Positions 1-6,801 of a stretch of 10,419 nucleotides of DNA are shown here, in pieces. The DNA lies in NCBI GenBank assembly GCA_022758945.1, contig JAEMQE010000125.1:1-10419 (forward strand), in the 5' to 3' direction. The notes under the pieces are model-generated. The model was not told the DNA's origin and searched no databases. It was given only the letters and a program-made list of their open reading frames with translations. Position numbers and translations under genes: made by a program. Origin of the DNA: Lentimicrobium sp. GTDB lineage: Bacteria; Bacteroidota; Bacteroidia; Flavobacteriales; Flavobacteriaceae. Numbering within the stretch: position 1 is the stretch's first letter; each line of letters starts with the position of its first letter.

Positions 1-1974
1 AAAACTATCGTTCAAGGATTTACTCCAAGGATGAATATGTTCAGTTTGAACTTCACCACTAAACAATTGGGTTACACTTATACTTTTTCCTGTATAAGGA
101 CAAGTATGCTTACATTCTTCCCAAAGTTTATAAAGTAATAGATTATCGTGAGAAATATGTTTTCCTAAATTATTGAGTTCTACTTTCACTCTATCATTTT
201 CCCTTTCTAATTTCTGTTGGCGATTTCTTTCTTCTCTTCTACCTGATTTTGATGCTTTCAAGTTTCGAGCTAGTTCCACTTTAATTTCATCAGGTTTTCC
301 ATATTCATCAACGATTTCGTTTATTAATTTCCTGATTTCGAATAAAGCAGTTATAACAACAGGATTTCTAATAGCTTGAATATCTTTATCTGCCTTTGCA
401 TTTACTGGCAGTTTATTTAACAAAACAGTTTCTTCGATATTGGCAGAATGATGATATAATTTAGTTAATTGTTTGTCTGAAAGATGTAAATCTGTTTTCA
501 GGAAATGTTTTAAAGGTTCTATAAATCCACCTTTTTGATTAGAGCGAACAATTTCATAAACATTATCAAGAATCAAACCTTTATCATCACTGTTTAATGT
601 TTCCCAATTTTGACCATAAGCATTTTTTATTCCACCAAGAACAACGGCAATATCATACTGAAATCCCATTTCTAAAAAAGGCAAAATATTATTAATTGCT
701 TTTCGACTTAAACTGGCATATTTATCTTTTAGATTAAATTTAGAAATAGCTTCGGCTTGTGTTTCATCAAAGCCCCAATTTTTAATAGCATATTCTTTTA
801 CTTTATCCTTGCTATCAAAGAAATACAAAACGTGCCAAATATCCTCTTGTTCTTTTTCTGTGAAATCAAACCACTTTTTACCGAAGAATTTTTTATTGCA
901 AAGATTTGAAATAGTGTGTGTTCCCACAATTTTATCTTCGTCTTTGTAATTGAATTTGTAAATTGCATCAAGTTTATTGATGGCTTTGCGAATGTCTTTG
1001 AAGCTTGGTTTTTCTTTTTCAATTAGAAAATTAAAAACCAATTTCCGCTCGTCTGCGTGCAATTTATGGCCATTATATTCAACCGTATTAATCCATTGAT
1101 GCAATCTATATAGTTCAAAAGGAATTGCACTCAATTGACATTTAGTTTTACCAGATTCAAATGTACAATTACCAACTAAATGTTTTTGAGAACGCAAAGG
1201 GCGTTGATGAAACAAAATCCCGTCTTCTTTAAAACCTTCATCATTTTTTCTACCACCAATTTTTTCTTTTATTTCGTGAGTCAAATTAGAATGATATATT
1301 TTTTGATTTTCCCAAATTTGTTCAAATTCATCAACATACATTTGTCGTGTTGTATATCGATTTCTAATTCTTTCTAAACCATCTACAAATGGCTGATTTT
1401 CTTTTGGTGCAATTTCATAAAAGTATGAACCCAAAGTTTTATTTTCAATTTGTTCTCTGGTTTCATCAATTCCAATTTTACCTTCTTTGATGTTTCCTTT
1501 GAAAATAGCACCATCATCTTTCCCAGCGCTTCTACTATTACTTAAAAAACCTCTTCTTTGAATTAAATGATAAAAGACACGACCAATTTCTTCAAAAGAC
1601 AACTTTTCATTTAATGCTTTATGTCTTAATTCATAAGGATTCAGGGCAAACCAAGAAGCTAATTCTTGAGTTGGAAACTTTTTAGTGGTTTTCCAATTAT
1701 TAAAATCCTCATTTGTTAAAGGACACATATTTAAAGAAGCCAATTCTTTTAGTAAAACTTTCTTTCTTAATCTTCTTCTAAAGAATTGCCTTCGAGTTCC
1801 CCTTGCTCCCGTTCTACTGGCATTTTTTGAAAGCTCTCCTTCTCCATCACCTAAATTATCAACCCCAACAGGAAATATTCTACTTCCCATTCCAATGATT
1901 TTATTCAACTTATCATCAACAATCGCCCACCCAATAGAGTTTGTACCTAAATCTAATCCTAATATTTTAGCCAT
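1..1974 (-). CDS. cas9: Cas9 endonuclease, type II (probably II-C), N-terminal part; cut by window edge
   Basis: This is the RNA-guided DNA endonuclease of a type II CRISPR-Cas system. It cuts target DNA with RuvC and HNH nuclease domains while bound to crRNA and tracrRNA. The reading frame is open from the ATG at 1974 to the left edge (658 codons). RuvC-I is at the N-terminus (ILGLDLGTNSIGWAIVDD, catalytic Asp8). An Arg-rich bridge helix follows at about residues 55-75 (SRTGARGTRRQFFRRRLRKK), then a REC lobe including the typical FHQRPLRSQK segment near residue 255. RuvC-II is IKVELARNLK with Glu567. The HNH domain begins with a CxxxC pair at 621/625 and contains EHIHPWSKSLNDSF, with catalytic His646. 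The rest of HNH, RuvC-III and the PAM-interacting region lie outside the window. No stop or frameshift interrupts the visible part, and all visible catalytic residues are present. Subtype II-C is inferred from the Bacteroidota context and needs the neighbouring cas genes for proof. A tracrRNA candidate lies divergently upstream. Confidence 0.96.
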   Translation of the reverse strand, partial: MAKILGLDLGTNSIGWAIVDDKLNKIIGMGSRIFPVGVDNLGDGEGELSKNASRTGARGTRRQFFRRRLRKKVLLKELASLNMCPLTNEDFNNWKTTKKFPTQELASWFALNPYELRHKALNEKLSFEEIGRVFYHLIQRRGFLSNSRSAGKDDGAIFKGNIKEGKIGIDETREQIENKTLGSYFYEIAPKENQPFVDGLERIRNRYTTRQMYVDEFEQIWENQKIYHSNLTHEIKEKIGGRKNDEGFKEDGILFHQRPLRSQKHLVGNCTFESGKTKCQLSAIPFELYRLHQWINTVEYNGHKLHADERKLVFNFLIEKEKPSFKDIRKAINKLDAIYKFNYKDEDKIVGTHTISNLCNKKFFGKKWFDFTEKEQEDIWHVLYFFDSKDKVKEYAIKNWGFDETQAEAISKFNLKDKYASLSRKAINNILPFLEMGFQYDIAVVLGGIKNAYGQNWETLNSDDKGLILDNVYEIVRSNQKGGFIEPLKHFLKTDLHLSDKQLTKLYHHSANIEETVLLNKLPVNAKADKDIQAIRNPVVITALFEIRKLINEIVDEYGKPDEIKVELARNLKASKSGRREERNRQQKLERENDRVKVELNNLGKHISHDNLLLYKLWEECKHTCPYTGKSISVTQLFSGEVQTEHIHPWSKSLNDSF

Positions 1975-2000
1975 AGTAATCTGTCTTTCGTAAGAAGTCT

Positions 2001-2008
2001 TAAATGTA
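2001..2008 (-). promoter_or_regulatory. Possible -7 element for cas9
   Basis: Read on the minus strand, this is TACATTTA, seven of eight matches to the Bacteroidota -7 consensus TAnnTTTG. It would place the transcript start near 1994, about 20 bases before the cas9 ATG. I found no -33 TTG at the usual 17-23 base spacing, so the call is weak. Confidence 0.3.
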
Positions 2009-2067
2009 CGGAGAAAATAATTATCTGTTTTACGGTTTCCCACATTCAAACTAAAGTTTTTTTTATT

Positions 2068-2075
2068 TATATTTG
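2068..2075 (+). promoter_or_regulatory. Candidate -7 element of the tracrRNA promoter
   Basis: TATATTTG is a full match to the Bacteroidota -7 consensus TAnnTTTG. It would start transcription at about 2081-2083, just before the predicted anti-repeat. There is no obvious TTG at the -33 spacing, and AT-rich DNA produces such matches by chance, so position relative to the RNA is the main support. Confidence 0.45.
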
Positions 2076-2081
2076 TATCTG

Positions 2082-2169
2082 ATTAAAATTTCTAATCTTT
2101 AATCTTATCACAATAAGGCTATATGCCGTAGATGAAAATCTTTAGTCCCGCTTCGGTGGGACTTTTTTT
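2082..2169 (+). ncRNA. Probable tracrRNA of the type II CRISPR-Cas system
   Basis: This is the trans-activating RNA that pairs with the CRISPR repeat part of the crRNA and is bound by Cas9. It lies 107 bases upstream of cas9 on the opposite strand. Four parts can be seen. An anti-repeat of about 35 bases ends in ATCACAATAAGG, the kind of sequence that pairs with a repeat beginning (G)TTGTGAT. A short nexus-like hairpin has arms GGC (2117-2119) and GCC (2125-2127). A second stem, AGAT-GAAA-ATCT, spans 2130-2141 with a GNRA-type loop. The terminator hairpin is at 2144-2163, followed by a T run. The order anti-repeat, nexus and terminator is the known tracrRNA plan. The 5' end is inferred from the -7 element. 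The CRISPR repeat itself is not in the window, so the pairing cannot be confirmed here. Inside the anti-repeat, TAATCTT is repeated in tandem (2093-2106). Confidence 0.8.
2144..2169 (+). terminator. Intrinsic terminator of the tracrRNA
   Basis: AGTCCCGC and GTGGGACT form an 8-bp stem, one pair being G-T, closed by the very stable C(TTCG)G tetraloop. An uninterrupted T run follows to 2169. This is the clearest rho-independent terminator in the window, and it probably also serves as the 3' structural hairpin of the tracrRNA. Confidence 0.88.
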
Positions 2170-2259
2170 ATGACATTTTCAATTTTATTTTCTATCACTT
2201 ATACGGTCAGATCGCAACCTGAACCTCCCAACTATTCATCAAGGCGATACATCAAAATG

Positions 2260-2325
2260 GCCGTGACAAAATAAATAAACTGCCATAACAAAATAATAAT
2301 TTAGCCGCGACTAATTATTTAATTT
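2260..2325 (+). repeat. Three direct repeats with exact 22-bp spacing, possible operator
   Basis: Units start at 2260, 2282 and 2304. Each begins with GCC(G/A)(T/C)(G/A)AC followed by an A/T-only tract (units 1 and 2 share ACAAAATAA). The period is exactly 22 bp, about two helical turns, so equivalent bases face the same side of the DNA. The array ends 15 bases before the -7 element of the HU-like gene. A role as operator or protein-binding array is inference. The A/T parts could match by chance, but the phased GC-containing heads are unlikely to. The preceding stretch 2170-2259 shows nothing I can recognise. Confidence 0.55.
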
Positions 2326-2340
2326 CTCGGTACGAATTAC

Positions 2341-2348
2341 TATCTTTG
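2341..2348 (+). promoter_or_regulatory. -7 element for the HU-like gene
   Basis: TATCTTTG is a perfect match to TAnnTTTG. It places the transcript start near 2354 and gives a leader of about 20 bases to the ATG at 2376. No clear -33 TTG is present; the phased repeats just upstream may take its place. The element also argues against an in-frame TTG at 2346 as the start codon. Confidence 0.55.
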
Positions 2349-2375
2349 TCAATACAAACCTCAACTTTCTCCCTT

Positions 2376-2765
2376 ATGGCTGTTCCTTTTACTGTGACTA
2401 AAAAATATATTCCTAGTCAACCCAATCCCACTATTGCTTATTACCCAAGGGTTGCTACAAGTGGTGTTCTGGATTTAGAAGATTTATCTGAACGTGTTTC
2501 TATTAGCTGCTCCGCAACCCAATCCGATTGTTATGCTGTGGTCATTGGTCTTGTCAAGGAAATATCTTCCGCTTTAGAGCAAGGCAATATTGTCCGTTTA
2601 GGACATTTGGGTTCATTTCAAATTAGCGTACAAAGTACTGCCAGTGCTACTCCTGAAGAAGTGGATAAATCCAAAATAAAACGCAGTTCAATCGTATTTC
2701 GCCCTGGTAAAAAATTGAAATTAATGCTAAAACAATTGGTTTTCAAAAAAATAATCAAAACTTAA
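2376..2765 (+). CDS. HU-like DNA-binding protein (HU-related family of Bacteroidota)
   Basis: This is a small basic protein (129 residues) expected to bind and bend DNA in the nucleoid. It belongs to the HU/IHF-like group called HU-related (TIGR01201-type) in Bacteroidota, longer than classical 90-residue HU. An N-terminal extension has YYPRV at residues 22-26. The HU fold then has helices at about 36-68 with a SATQSDCYAVV segment, the turn GNIVRLGHLGSF at 70-81 (compare G-x-V-x-L-x-G-F/LGSF in HU), a beta-arm region at 82-107, and the FRPGKKLK motif at 108-115, typical of HU C-termini. I chose the ATG at 2376 because MAVPFTV is a typical start for the family, and an upstream TTG at 2346 lies inside the -7 element. 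The gene stands between the tracrRNA and rmuC. There is no sign that it belongs to the CRISPR system. Confidence 0.88.
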   Translation: MAVPFTVTKKYIPSQPNPTIAYYPRVATSGVLDLEDLSERVSISCSATQSDCYAVVIGLVKEISSALEQGNIVRLGHLGSFQISVQSTASATPEEVDKSKIKRSSIVFRPGKKLKLMLKQLVFKKIIKT

Positions 2766-2840
2766 AAAACTAATTAGACAAATTTCAACTGACTTCACCT
2801 ATAATGTTTACTTTTATCTAAATAGAAAAACCCATCATTT

Positions 2841-4202
2841 ATGTCTAATACACTTCCGTTTTTACCGATTTTTATTATTGCACTCGCTATTGGAATCTTC
2901 ATTGGAAAACTAATTTTTTCAGCAAAATTACAATCCGAAAAAGCCTTTTTGGAAGAAAAACTCAACAATCTCAAAGAGCAATCACAAATCGAAAAAGGGG
3001 CTTTGGATAAACAATTGCAGCAAATCATTCAAGAGAAGGAAAGTATTCGCAACGAGAAAGAATCCATAAACATTCAGCTCACCAAAAAAGAAGTCGATTT
3101 TGAAAATCTTTGGCAACGCAACAAAGAACAAAAAGAAGAAGTAGAAAAACTACAGGAAAAGTTTACCAAGGAATTTGAGAATTTAGCCAATAAAATTTTG
3201 GACGAAAAATCAAGCAAATTTACCGAACAGAATAAGGAAAACATGAAAAATATCTTGTCACCATTGCAAGATAAAATTCAATTATTTGAGAAAAAAGTCG
3301 AAGATACCCACAAAGAAAGCATTGATTATCACGCAGCTTTACGCCAACAAATTCTGGGTTTACGCGAAATGAATCTTCAAATGAGCAAAGAAACCTTGAA
3401 CCTAACCAAAGCTTTGAAAGGCGACAGCAAAATGCAAGGAAATTGGGGTGAACTTATATTAGAAAGAGTACTCGAAAAATCAGGATTGGAAAAAGACCGA
3501 GAATATTTTGTGCAACAATCCCACACCAACGCAGAAGGAAGCCGAGTTTTCCCCGATGTAGTCATCAATCTTCCTGATGGGAAAAAGATGATTGTCGATT
3601 CGAAAGTTTCACTAACCGCTTATGAAAAATTCATCAATGAGGAAGATGATAGTTTGAAAAACGGCTTTTTAAAAGAACACGTCAATTCGATTAAACGTCA
3701 CGTGGAGCAATTGGGCGAAAAAAATTATCAAGATTTATATCAAATAGAAAGTCCTGATTTCGTCTTGCTTTTCATCCCGATGGAACCAGCTTTTGCTTTG
3801 GCTTTGAATGACGATACCACATTATATAATAAAGCTTTTGAAAAAAATATTGTGATCGTTACTCCTTCTACCTTATTGGCAACTTTGCGCACAATCGATA
3901 GTATGTGGGCCAACCAAAAACAACAGGAAAACGCTTTTGAAATCGCACGTCAAGCTGGTGCTTTATATGATAAATTCGAAGGTTTTGTCGCCGATTTAAT
4001 CAAAGTTGGAAAGAAAATAGACGAAAGCAAAGTGGAATATCAAGGTGCAATGAACAAATTGGTGGACGGAAAAGGAAACCTCATCACAAGTGTCGAAAAA
4101 TTGAAAAAAATGGGAGCAAAAGCCAAAAAAGCACTTCCAGATAATATCTTGAACAGAGCAGAAAAAGATGAAAATAAAGAATTAAATCAAGAAATAGTAT
4201 GA
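2841..4202 (+). CDS. rmuC: DNA recombination protein RmuC
   Basis: RmuC limits DNA inversions and rearrangements at short inverted repeats. It is predicted to carry a nuclease-like fold of the PD-(D/E)XK superfamily. This protein (453 residues) is close to the family's usual length. An N-terminal membrane segment at about 6-26 is followed by a long charged coiled coil (about 28-135) rich in Glu, Lys and Gln. The RmuC domain covers about 145-410. Family signatures are QGNWGELILERVLEKSGL (199-216) and a run from FPDV (237-240) to VDSKVSLTAYEKF (252-264), which contains the possible PD...DxK site (Asp239, Asp253, Lys255). FIPMEPAFALAL near residue 310 is also typical. The tail at 415-453 is Lys-rich. 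The start is the only ATG that includes the membrane segment. It overlaps the next gene by ATGA, so the two are probably translationally coupled. Confidence 0.96.
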   Translation: MSNTLPFLPIFIIALAIGIFIGKLIFSAKLQSEKAFLEEKLNNLKEQSQIEKGALDKQLQQIIQEKESIRNEKESINIQLTKKEVDFENLWQRNKEQKEEVEKLQEKFTKEFENLANKILDEKSSKFTEQNKENMKNILSPLQDKIQLFEKKVEDTHKESIDYHAALRQQILGLREMNLQMSKETLNLTKALKGDSKMQGNWGELILERVLEKSGLEKDREYFVQQSHTNAEGSRVFPDVVINLPDGKKMIVDSKVSLTAYEKFINEEDDSLKNGFLKEHVNSIKRHVEQLGEKNYQDLYQIESPDFVLLFIPMEPAFALALNDDTTLYNKAFEKNIVIVTPSTLLATLRTIDSMWANQKQQENAFEIARQAGALYDKFEGFVADLIKVGKKIDESKVEYQGAMNKLVDGKGNLITSVEKLKKMGAKAKKALPDNILNRAEKDENKELNQEIV

Positions 4203-4564
4203 AAAAGTTTTTAGGAATTATTATTGGAATTGCAGTGTTGTCAATTGTTTGCTACTTTACATTTTTGTATTATGCAACCTACAGTGAAGGAGTTCGTTCA
4301 GGTGAACTAATAAAATTCAGCAATAAAGGAATGATTTTCAAAACGTATGAAGGGGAATTGAGTCAGGGAATTTCTGGCGCACAAATTTTTAGTTTCTCAG
4401 TATTGGATAGTCAAGAAAAAGTCATCGCTGATTTGAAAGAATTGGAAGGACACTATGTAAAAGTGACTTATGTAGAACGATATAAAACATTCCCGTGGTG
4501 GGGAGACTCTAAATATTTTATTACAGAAGTAAAAAAGGAAGATTCTCCTTTTAAAATAAAATAA
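4199..4564 (+). CDS. Small membrane-anchored protein of unknown function, coupled to rmuC
   Basis: A protein of 121 residues with a Lys-containing N-terminus and one hydrophobic segment at about 4-25. A soluble, probably extracytoplasmic domain of about 95 residues follows. SEGVRSGELIKFSNKGMIFKTYEGEL (29-54) and a late VTYVERYKTFPWWGDSKYFITEV segment suggest a small beta-rich fold. The start codon overlaps the rmuC stop (ATGA), which implies co-translation. From memory, similar flavobacterial proteins are often labelled 6-phosphogluconate dehydrogenase in databases. Nothing here supports that: there is no Rossmann motif and the protein is far too short. The function is unknown. The coupling to rmuC may reflect only shared expression. 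Confidence 0.85.
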   Translation: MKKFLGIIIGIAVLSIVCYFTFLYYATYSEGVRSGELIKFSNKGMIFKTYEGELSQGISGAQIFSFSVLDSQEKVIADLKELEGHYVKVTYVERYKTFPWWGDSKYFITEVKKEDSPFKIK

Positions 4565-4612
4565 GGTTACACATAAAACAGATTTAATTTTCAAATAAAT
4601 AATTAAAAATAT

Positions 4613-5488
4613 TTAAAAGACTCTGACCAAATTAAATCCAAAAGCAATTTCGCCTTTGCTCCAACTACCCGAAGTTTTTCCTAAATAACCAGCTTCATGC
4701 ATCGCTCGAGAATTAGTAAAATGCATTTGAAAAACATGTCCTCCAGTTTCTAAATCAACTCCAACAGAAAATGGATTCGTGTAGACGGATTGACTAGCTC
4801 TATTCAAATGGGCAGCGTAATCCATATTAAAGGACCACCGTTTGGCAAATTTATACCTTCCTCCCATTCCTATCGCAAACTGATCATTGTTTTGAGGGTT
4901 TGGAGATATTACAGCATTATTTTCATCTAAAATATCTTTTAAAGTATTTTCATGAAAATAGCTTGGCGCTATTTCCAATGACAATTTATCGGTGAATTTT
5001 CTTGAAATTAATAGTTGTGTTACATAACTCAGTCGATTCTCGAATTCTAATTTTGGGTAGTTTTCTTTTTTCATTTCAGCATTAACTGCAATGCTGTTAA
5101 AACCAACAATTGTGACAGGAAAACCATCTTTTTCTTGTGCCATTAATCGGTATTTTATACCGGCATCAATAGTTTCTTCAAATCCGCTTCGAGCAATATG
5201 AACTGTCAACCAATCCTTCACCCCGTATAGAAATTTGATTTGCGTATTTGCATTATCAATACCAAAAAAATCATCAAATCCATGATTAACATAATCGAAT
5301 CGATGCGCAACAACTAAATAAAAATCAGCTTTCCCAGCCAGTTTAGTCGATTCTAAATTGACAATTTTTAAAGATTTAAAAGCCGATTCTACTTTTGTAT
5401 CGGCTTTGATAGTGTCAATTTCGGATAACAAACTGTTTTGAGAGAAAGCACAAATTGGAAACAATAATACAAGGAATAGTTTTTTCAT
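4613..5488 (-). CDS. DUF5777-type outer-membrane beta-barrel protein
   Basis: A protein of 291 residues with a signal peptide (about 1-16, cut near CAFSQ). Alternating hydrophobic and polar strands run through its length, and it ends in Phe (NLVRVF), the usual C-terminal signal for outer-membrane barrel insertion. It matches what I know of the DUF5777 family of Bacteroidota. Visible features are FYLVVAHRFDYVNHGFDDFFG (56-76), with His62 and His69, repeated strand-turn-strand units (IKFLYGVKDWLTVHIARS, IKYRLM, MGGRYKFAKRWSFNMDY), and a late QMHFTNSRAMHEAGYLG segment with two more His residues. Such His positions could contact a cofactor, but that is speculation. It is the last gene of a four-gene minus-strand operon, 9 bases after the T9SS cargo gene. 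From general knowledge, DUF5777 genes often sit near YceI genes in this phylum, as here. Confidence 0.85.
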   Translation of the reverse strand: MKKLFLVLLFPICAFSQNSLLSEIDTIKADTKVESAFKSLKIVNLESTKLAGKADFYLVVAHRFDYVNHGFDDFFGIDNANTQIKFLYGVKDWLTVHIARSGFEETIDAGIKYRLMAQEKDGFPVTIVGFNSIAVNAEMKKENYPKLEFENRLSYVTQLLISRKFTDKLSLEIAPSYFHENTLKDILDENNAVISPNPQNNDQFAIGMGGRYKFAKRWSFNMDYAAHLNRASQSVYTNPFSVGVDLETGGHVFQMHFTNSRAMHEAGYLGKTSGSWSKGEIAFGFNLVRVF

Positions 5489-5497
5489 AAAAATCAG

Positions 5498-6271
5498 TTA
5501 GTCTGTAACTACTATTTTTTTCCAAGTTTTTTCTTTTTCATTCACTAATTCGATTAAGTAAACACCTGTCTGCATTTCATTTATATTTACTTCAACACTA
5601 TCATTGCTGTTGTTAACTTCATAGGCTTTAATAAAAGCACCTGTTTGAGAATAAATGTTTATTTTTTTTAGAGTTGTTTTTGTTTTTACCACAAATTCTC
5701 CCTTAGATGGATTGGGATAAATCTGTGTAGCATTTAAAGTATAATCATCAAGTCCAAGTGATGACAATACCACATTTCCCGCATTAAATCTATTTGCACC
5801 ATGATATGCTAATGAGTTGCTCGCTGTGTTACCATGAGCTCCCGCCAAACTTATTGAAGTATCAGAGTAATTAAAAGTATAATCTGTAGCTTCGGCAGCA
5901 AAAGGTCTTGTGGCTATCAAAGTTCTTGTTCCTGATAAAACGGTATTACTGGTAACAGTCCAATCATTTACTGCATCATCCGAAGGTGTAACTCCTTGAC
6001 CGTTTTGTGTAGCATCTTTTAAAGTAGTCCCATTAAAATATACCACGTCATTGCCTGCATCCATTGCACCAGGATCGCCAAAATTGCCAAATGTAATTGC
6101 AAACCATCTGTCAGATGGACCTTTAATAACTAAAGTTGCGGTTGAATTTGAATTATCAAGCGTTAAATTTGCGGACAGTTTTGTTAAAAAAAATACGTCA
6201 CCAGTTGATTTCTGTTGGGAGAATCCCAAAACACTAAAAATCAAAATTAAAAATGTAAAAGTTCTTTTCAT
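5498..6271 (-). CDS. T9SS-exported protein with a DOMON-like, possibly heme-binding domain
   Basis: A protein of 257 residues with three parts. A signal peptide covers 1-19 (ends GFSQQ). A beta-sandwich domain follows at about 21-165. The last part, about 183-257, is a type A T9SS sorting domain: IYPNPSKGEF at the start and TGVYLIELVNEKEKTWKKIVV at the end. The middle domain has the layout of DOMON domains: WFAITFGN (56-63), GAMDAGNDVVYF (68-79), NDWTV, TRTLIATRPF (115-124), a DYTFNYSD strand, and SLAYHGANRF (153-162). In heme-binding DOMON proteins, such as the cytochrome domain of cellobiose dehydrogenase, one Met and one His ligate heme b. Met70 and His157 here sit at comparable places, so heme binding is plausible but inferred; sugar binding is the alternative. 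It would be secreted or attached to the cell surface. The gaps to its neighbours are 9 and 7 bases. Confidence 0.85.
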   Translation of the reverse strand: MKRTFTFLILIFSVLGFSQQKSTGDVFFLTKLSANLTLDNSNSTATLVIKGPSDRWFAITFGNFGDPGAMDAGNDVVYFNGTTLKDATQNGQGVTPSDDAVNDWTVTSNTVLSGTRTLIATRPFAAEATDYTFNYSDTSISLAGAHGNTASNSLAYHGANRFNAGNVVLSSLGLDDYTLNATQIYPNPSKGEFVVKTKTTLKKINIYSQTGAFIKAYEVNNSNDSVEVNINEMQTGVYLIELVNEKEKTWKKIVVTD

Positions 6272-6278
6272 AGTAAAC

Positions 6279-6791
6279 TCATTTAATTAGGTTAATAATT
6301 TCCTCATTACCAGAGAACACGGCATACTCAAAAGCCGTTTTCCCATTATTGTCAATTTTTGACTTGTCTGCTTTAAAATTTAAAAGTAATTTTACAATAT
6401 CCTTATTATTAAACTGAACTGCATAAATTAGTGCTGTTGTCCCATTGGCATCTGTTAAATTTGGATTAGCATTATTTTCTAATAAAGCTATAACTATATC
6501 TTTGTTACCCTTCACAACTGCTGCCATTAATGGAGTTCCCATTGGGCTACTTCCGTTTATATCTTTCACATTTTTGATTAAAAATTGGGCAACGGCAATA
6601 TTTCCTCTATAACTAGCCAAAATTAAAGGTGAATATCCTTCACCATTTACAGAATTAATGACGTCAGAATTTTGTTTCATTGCTATTTTGACTTCTTCAA
6701 CAGTTCCTTTCCTGGAAATATCAAAAATATTCTGCTGTGAAAATCCAATCTGAAAAAGGAATAATAAAAAAACAGTTTGAAAATATTTCAT
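6279..6791 (-). CDS. Exported ankyrin-repeat protein
   Basis: A protein of 170 residues: a signal peptide (about 1-18, ending GFSQQ) followed by four to five ankyrin repeats that fill the rest of the chain. Repeat cores are GYSPLILASYRGNIAVAQFL (about 52-71), GTPLMAAVVKGNKDIVIALL (about 85-104), GTTALIYAVQFNNKDIVKLL and GKTAFEYAVFSGNEEIINLI. They are linked by NANPNLTDAN-type loops. Ankyrin repeats bind other proteins, and with a signal peptide this one should act in the periplasm. It could be a scaffold or chaperone for the redox proteins encoded around it. Exported ankyrin proteins next to heme enzymes are known elsewhere (AnkB with a catalase in Pseudomonas), but any equivalence is inference. 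It is second in the operon, 10 bases after the OB-fold gene and 7 before the T9SS cargo gene. Confidence 0.9.
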   Translation of the reverse strand: MKYFQTVFLLFLFQIGFSQQNIFDISRKGTVEEVKIAMKQNSDVINSVNGEGYSPLILASYRGNIAVAQFLIKNVKDINGSSPMGTPLMAAVVKGNKDIVIALLENNANPNLTDANGTTALIYAVQFNNKDIVKLLLNFKADKSKIDNNGKTAFEYAVFSGNEEIINLIK

Positions 6792-6801
6792 AATGAATAG
6801 T

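Noticed and set aside
173..1993. Short open frames within the cas9 region: plus strand 173-379, 1180-1377 and 1685-1993, and minus strand 798-1022
   Set aside because: All lie on top of the continuous cas9 frame, encode low-complexity products and have no recognisable domain; they are by-products of AT-rich coding DNA.
2082..2169. Reading the hairpin-rich region as a degenerate CRISPR repeat or a tRNA
   Set aside because: There is no repeat-spacer periodicity, no cloverleaf and no CCA or T-loop signature; the anti-repeat, nexus and terminator order fits a tracrRNA.
2211..2248. ATCGC/GCGAT inverted repeat downstream of the tracrRNA
   Set aside because: Five-base arms with a 28-base loop are expected by chance, and no further structure supports it.
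2346..2375. In-frame TTG start 30 bases upstream of the HU-like gene
   Set aside because: It overlaps the -7 element TATCTTTG and would add ten Ser/Thr-rich residues unlike the family. The ATG at 2376 gives the usual MAVPF start.
4565..4612. Possible bidirectional terminator between the rmuC-linked gene and the DUF5777 gene
   Set aside because: The 48-base gap is very A/T-rich but contains no stable GC-bearing stem followed by a T run on either strand.
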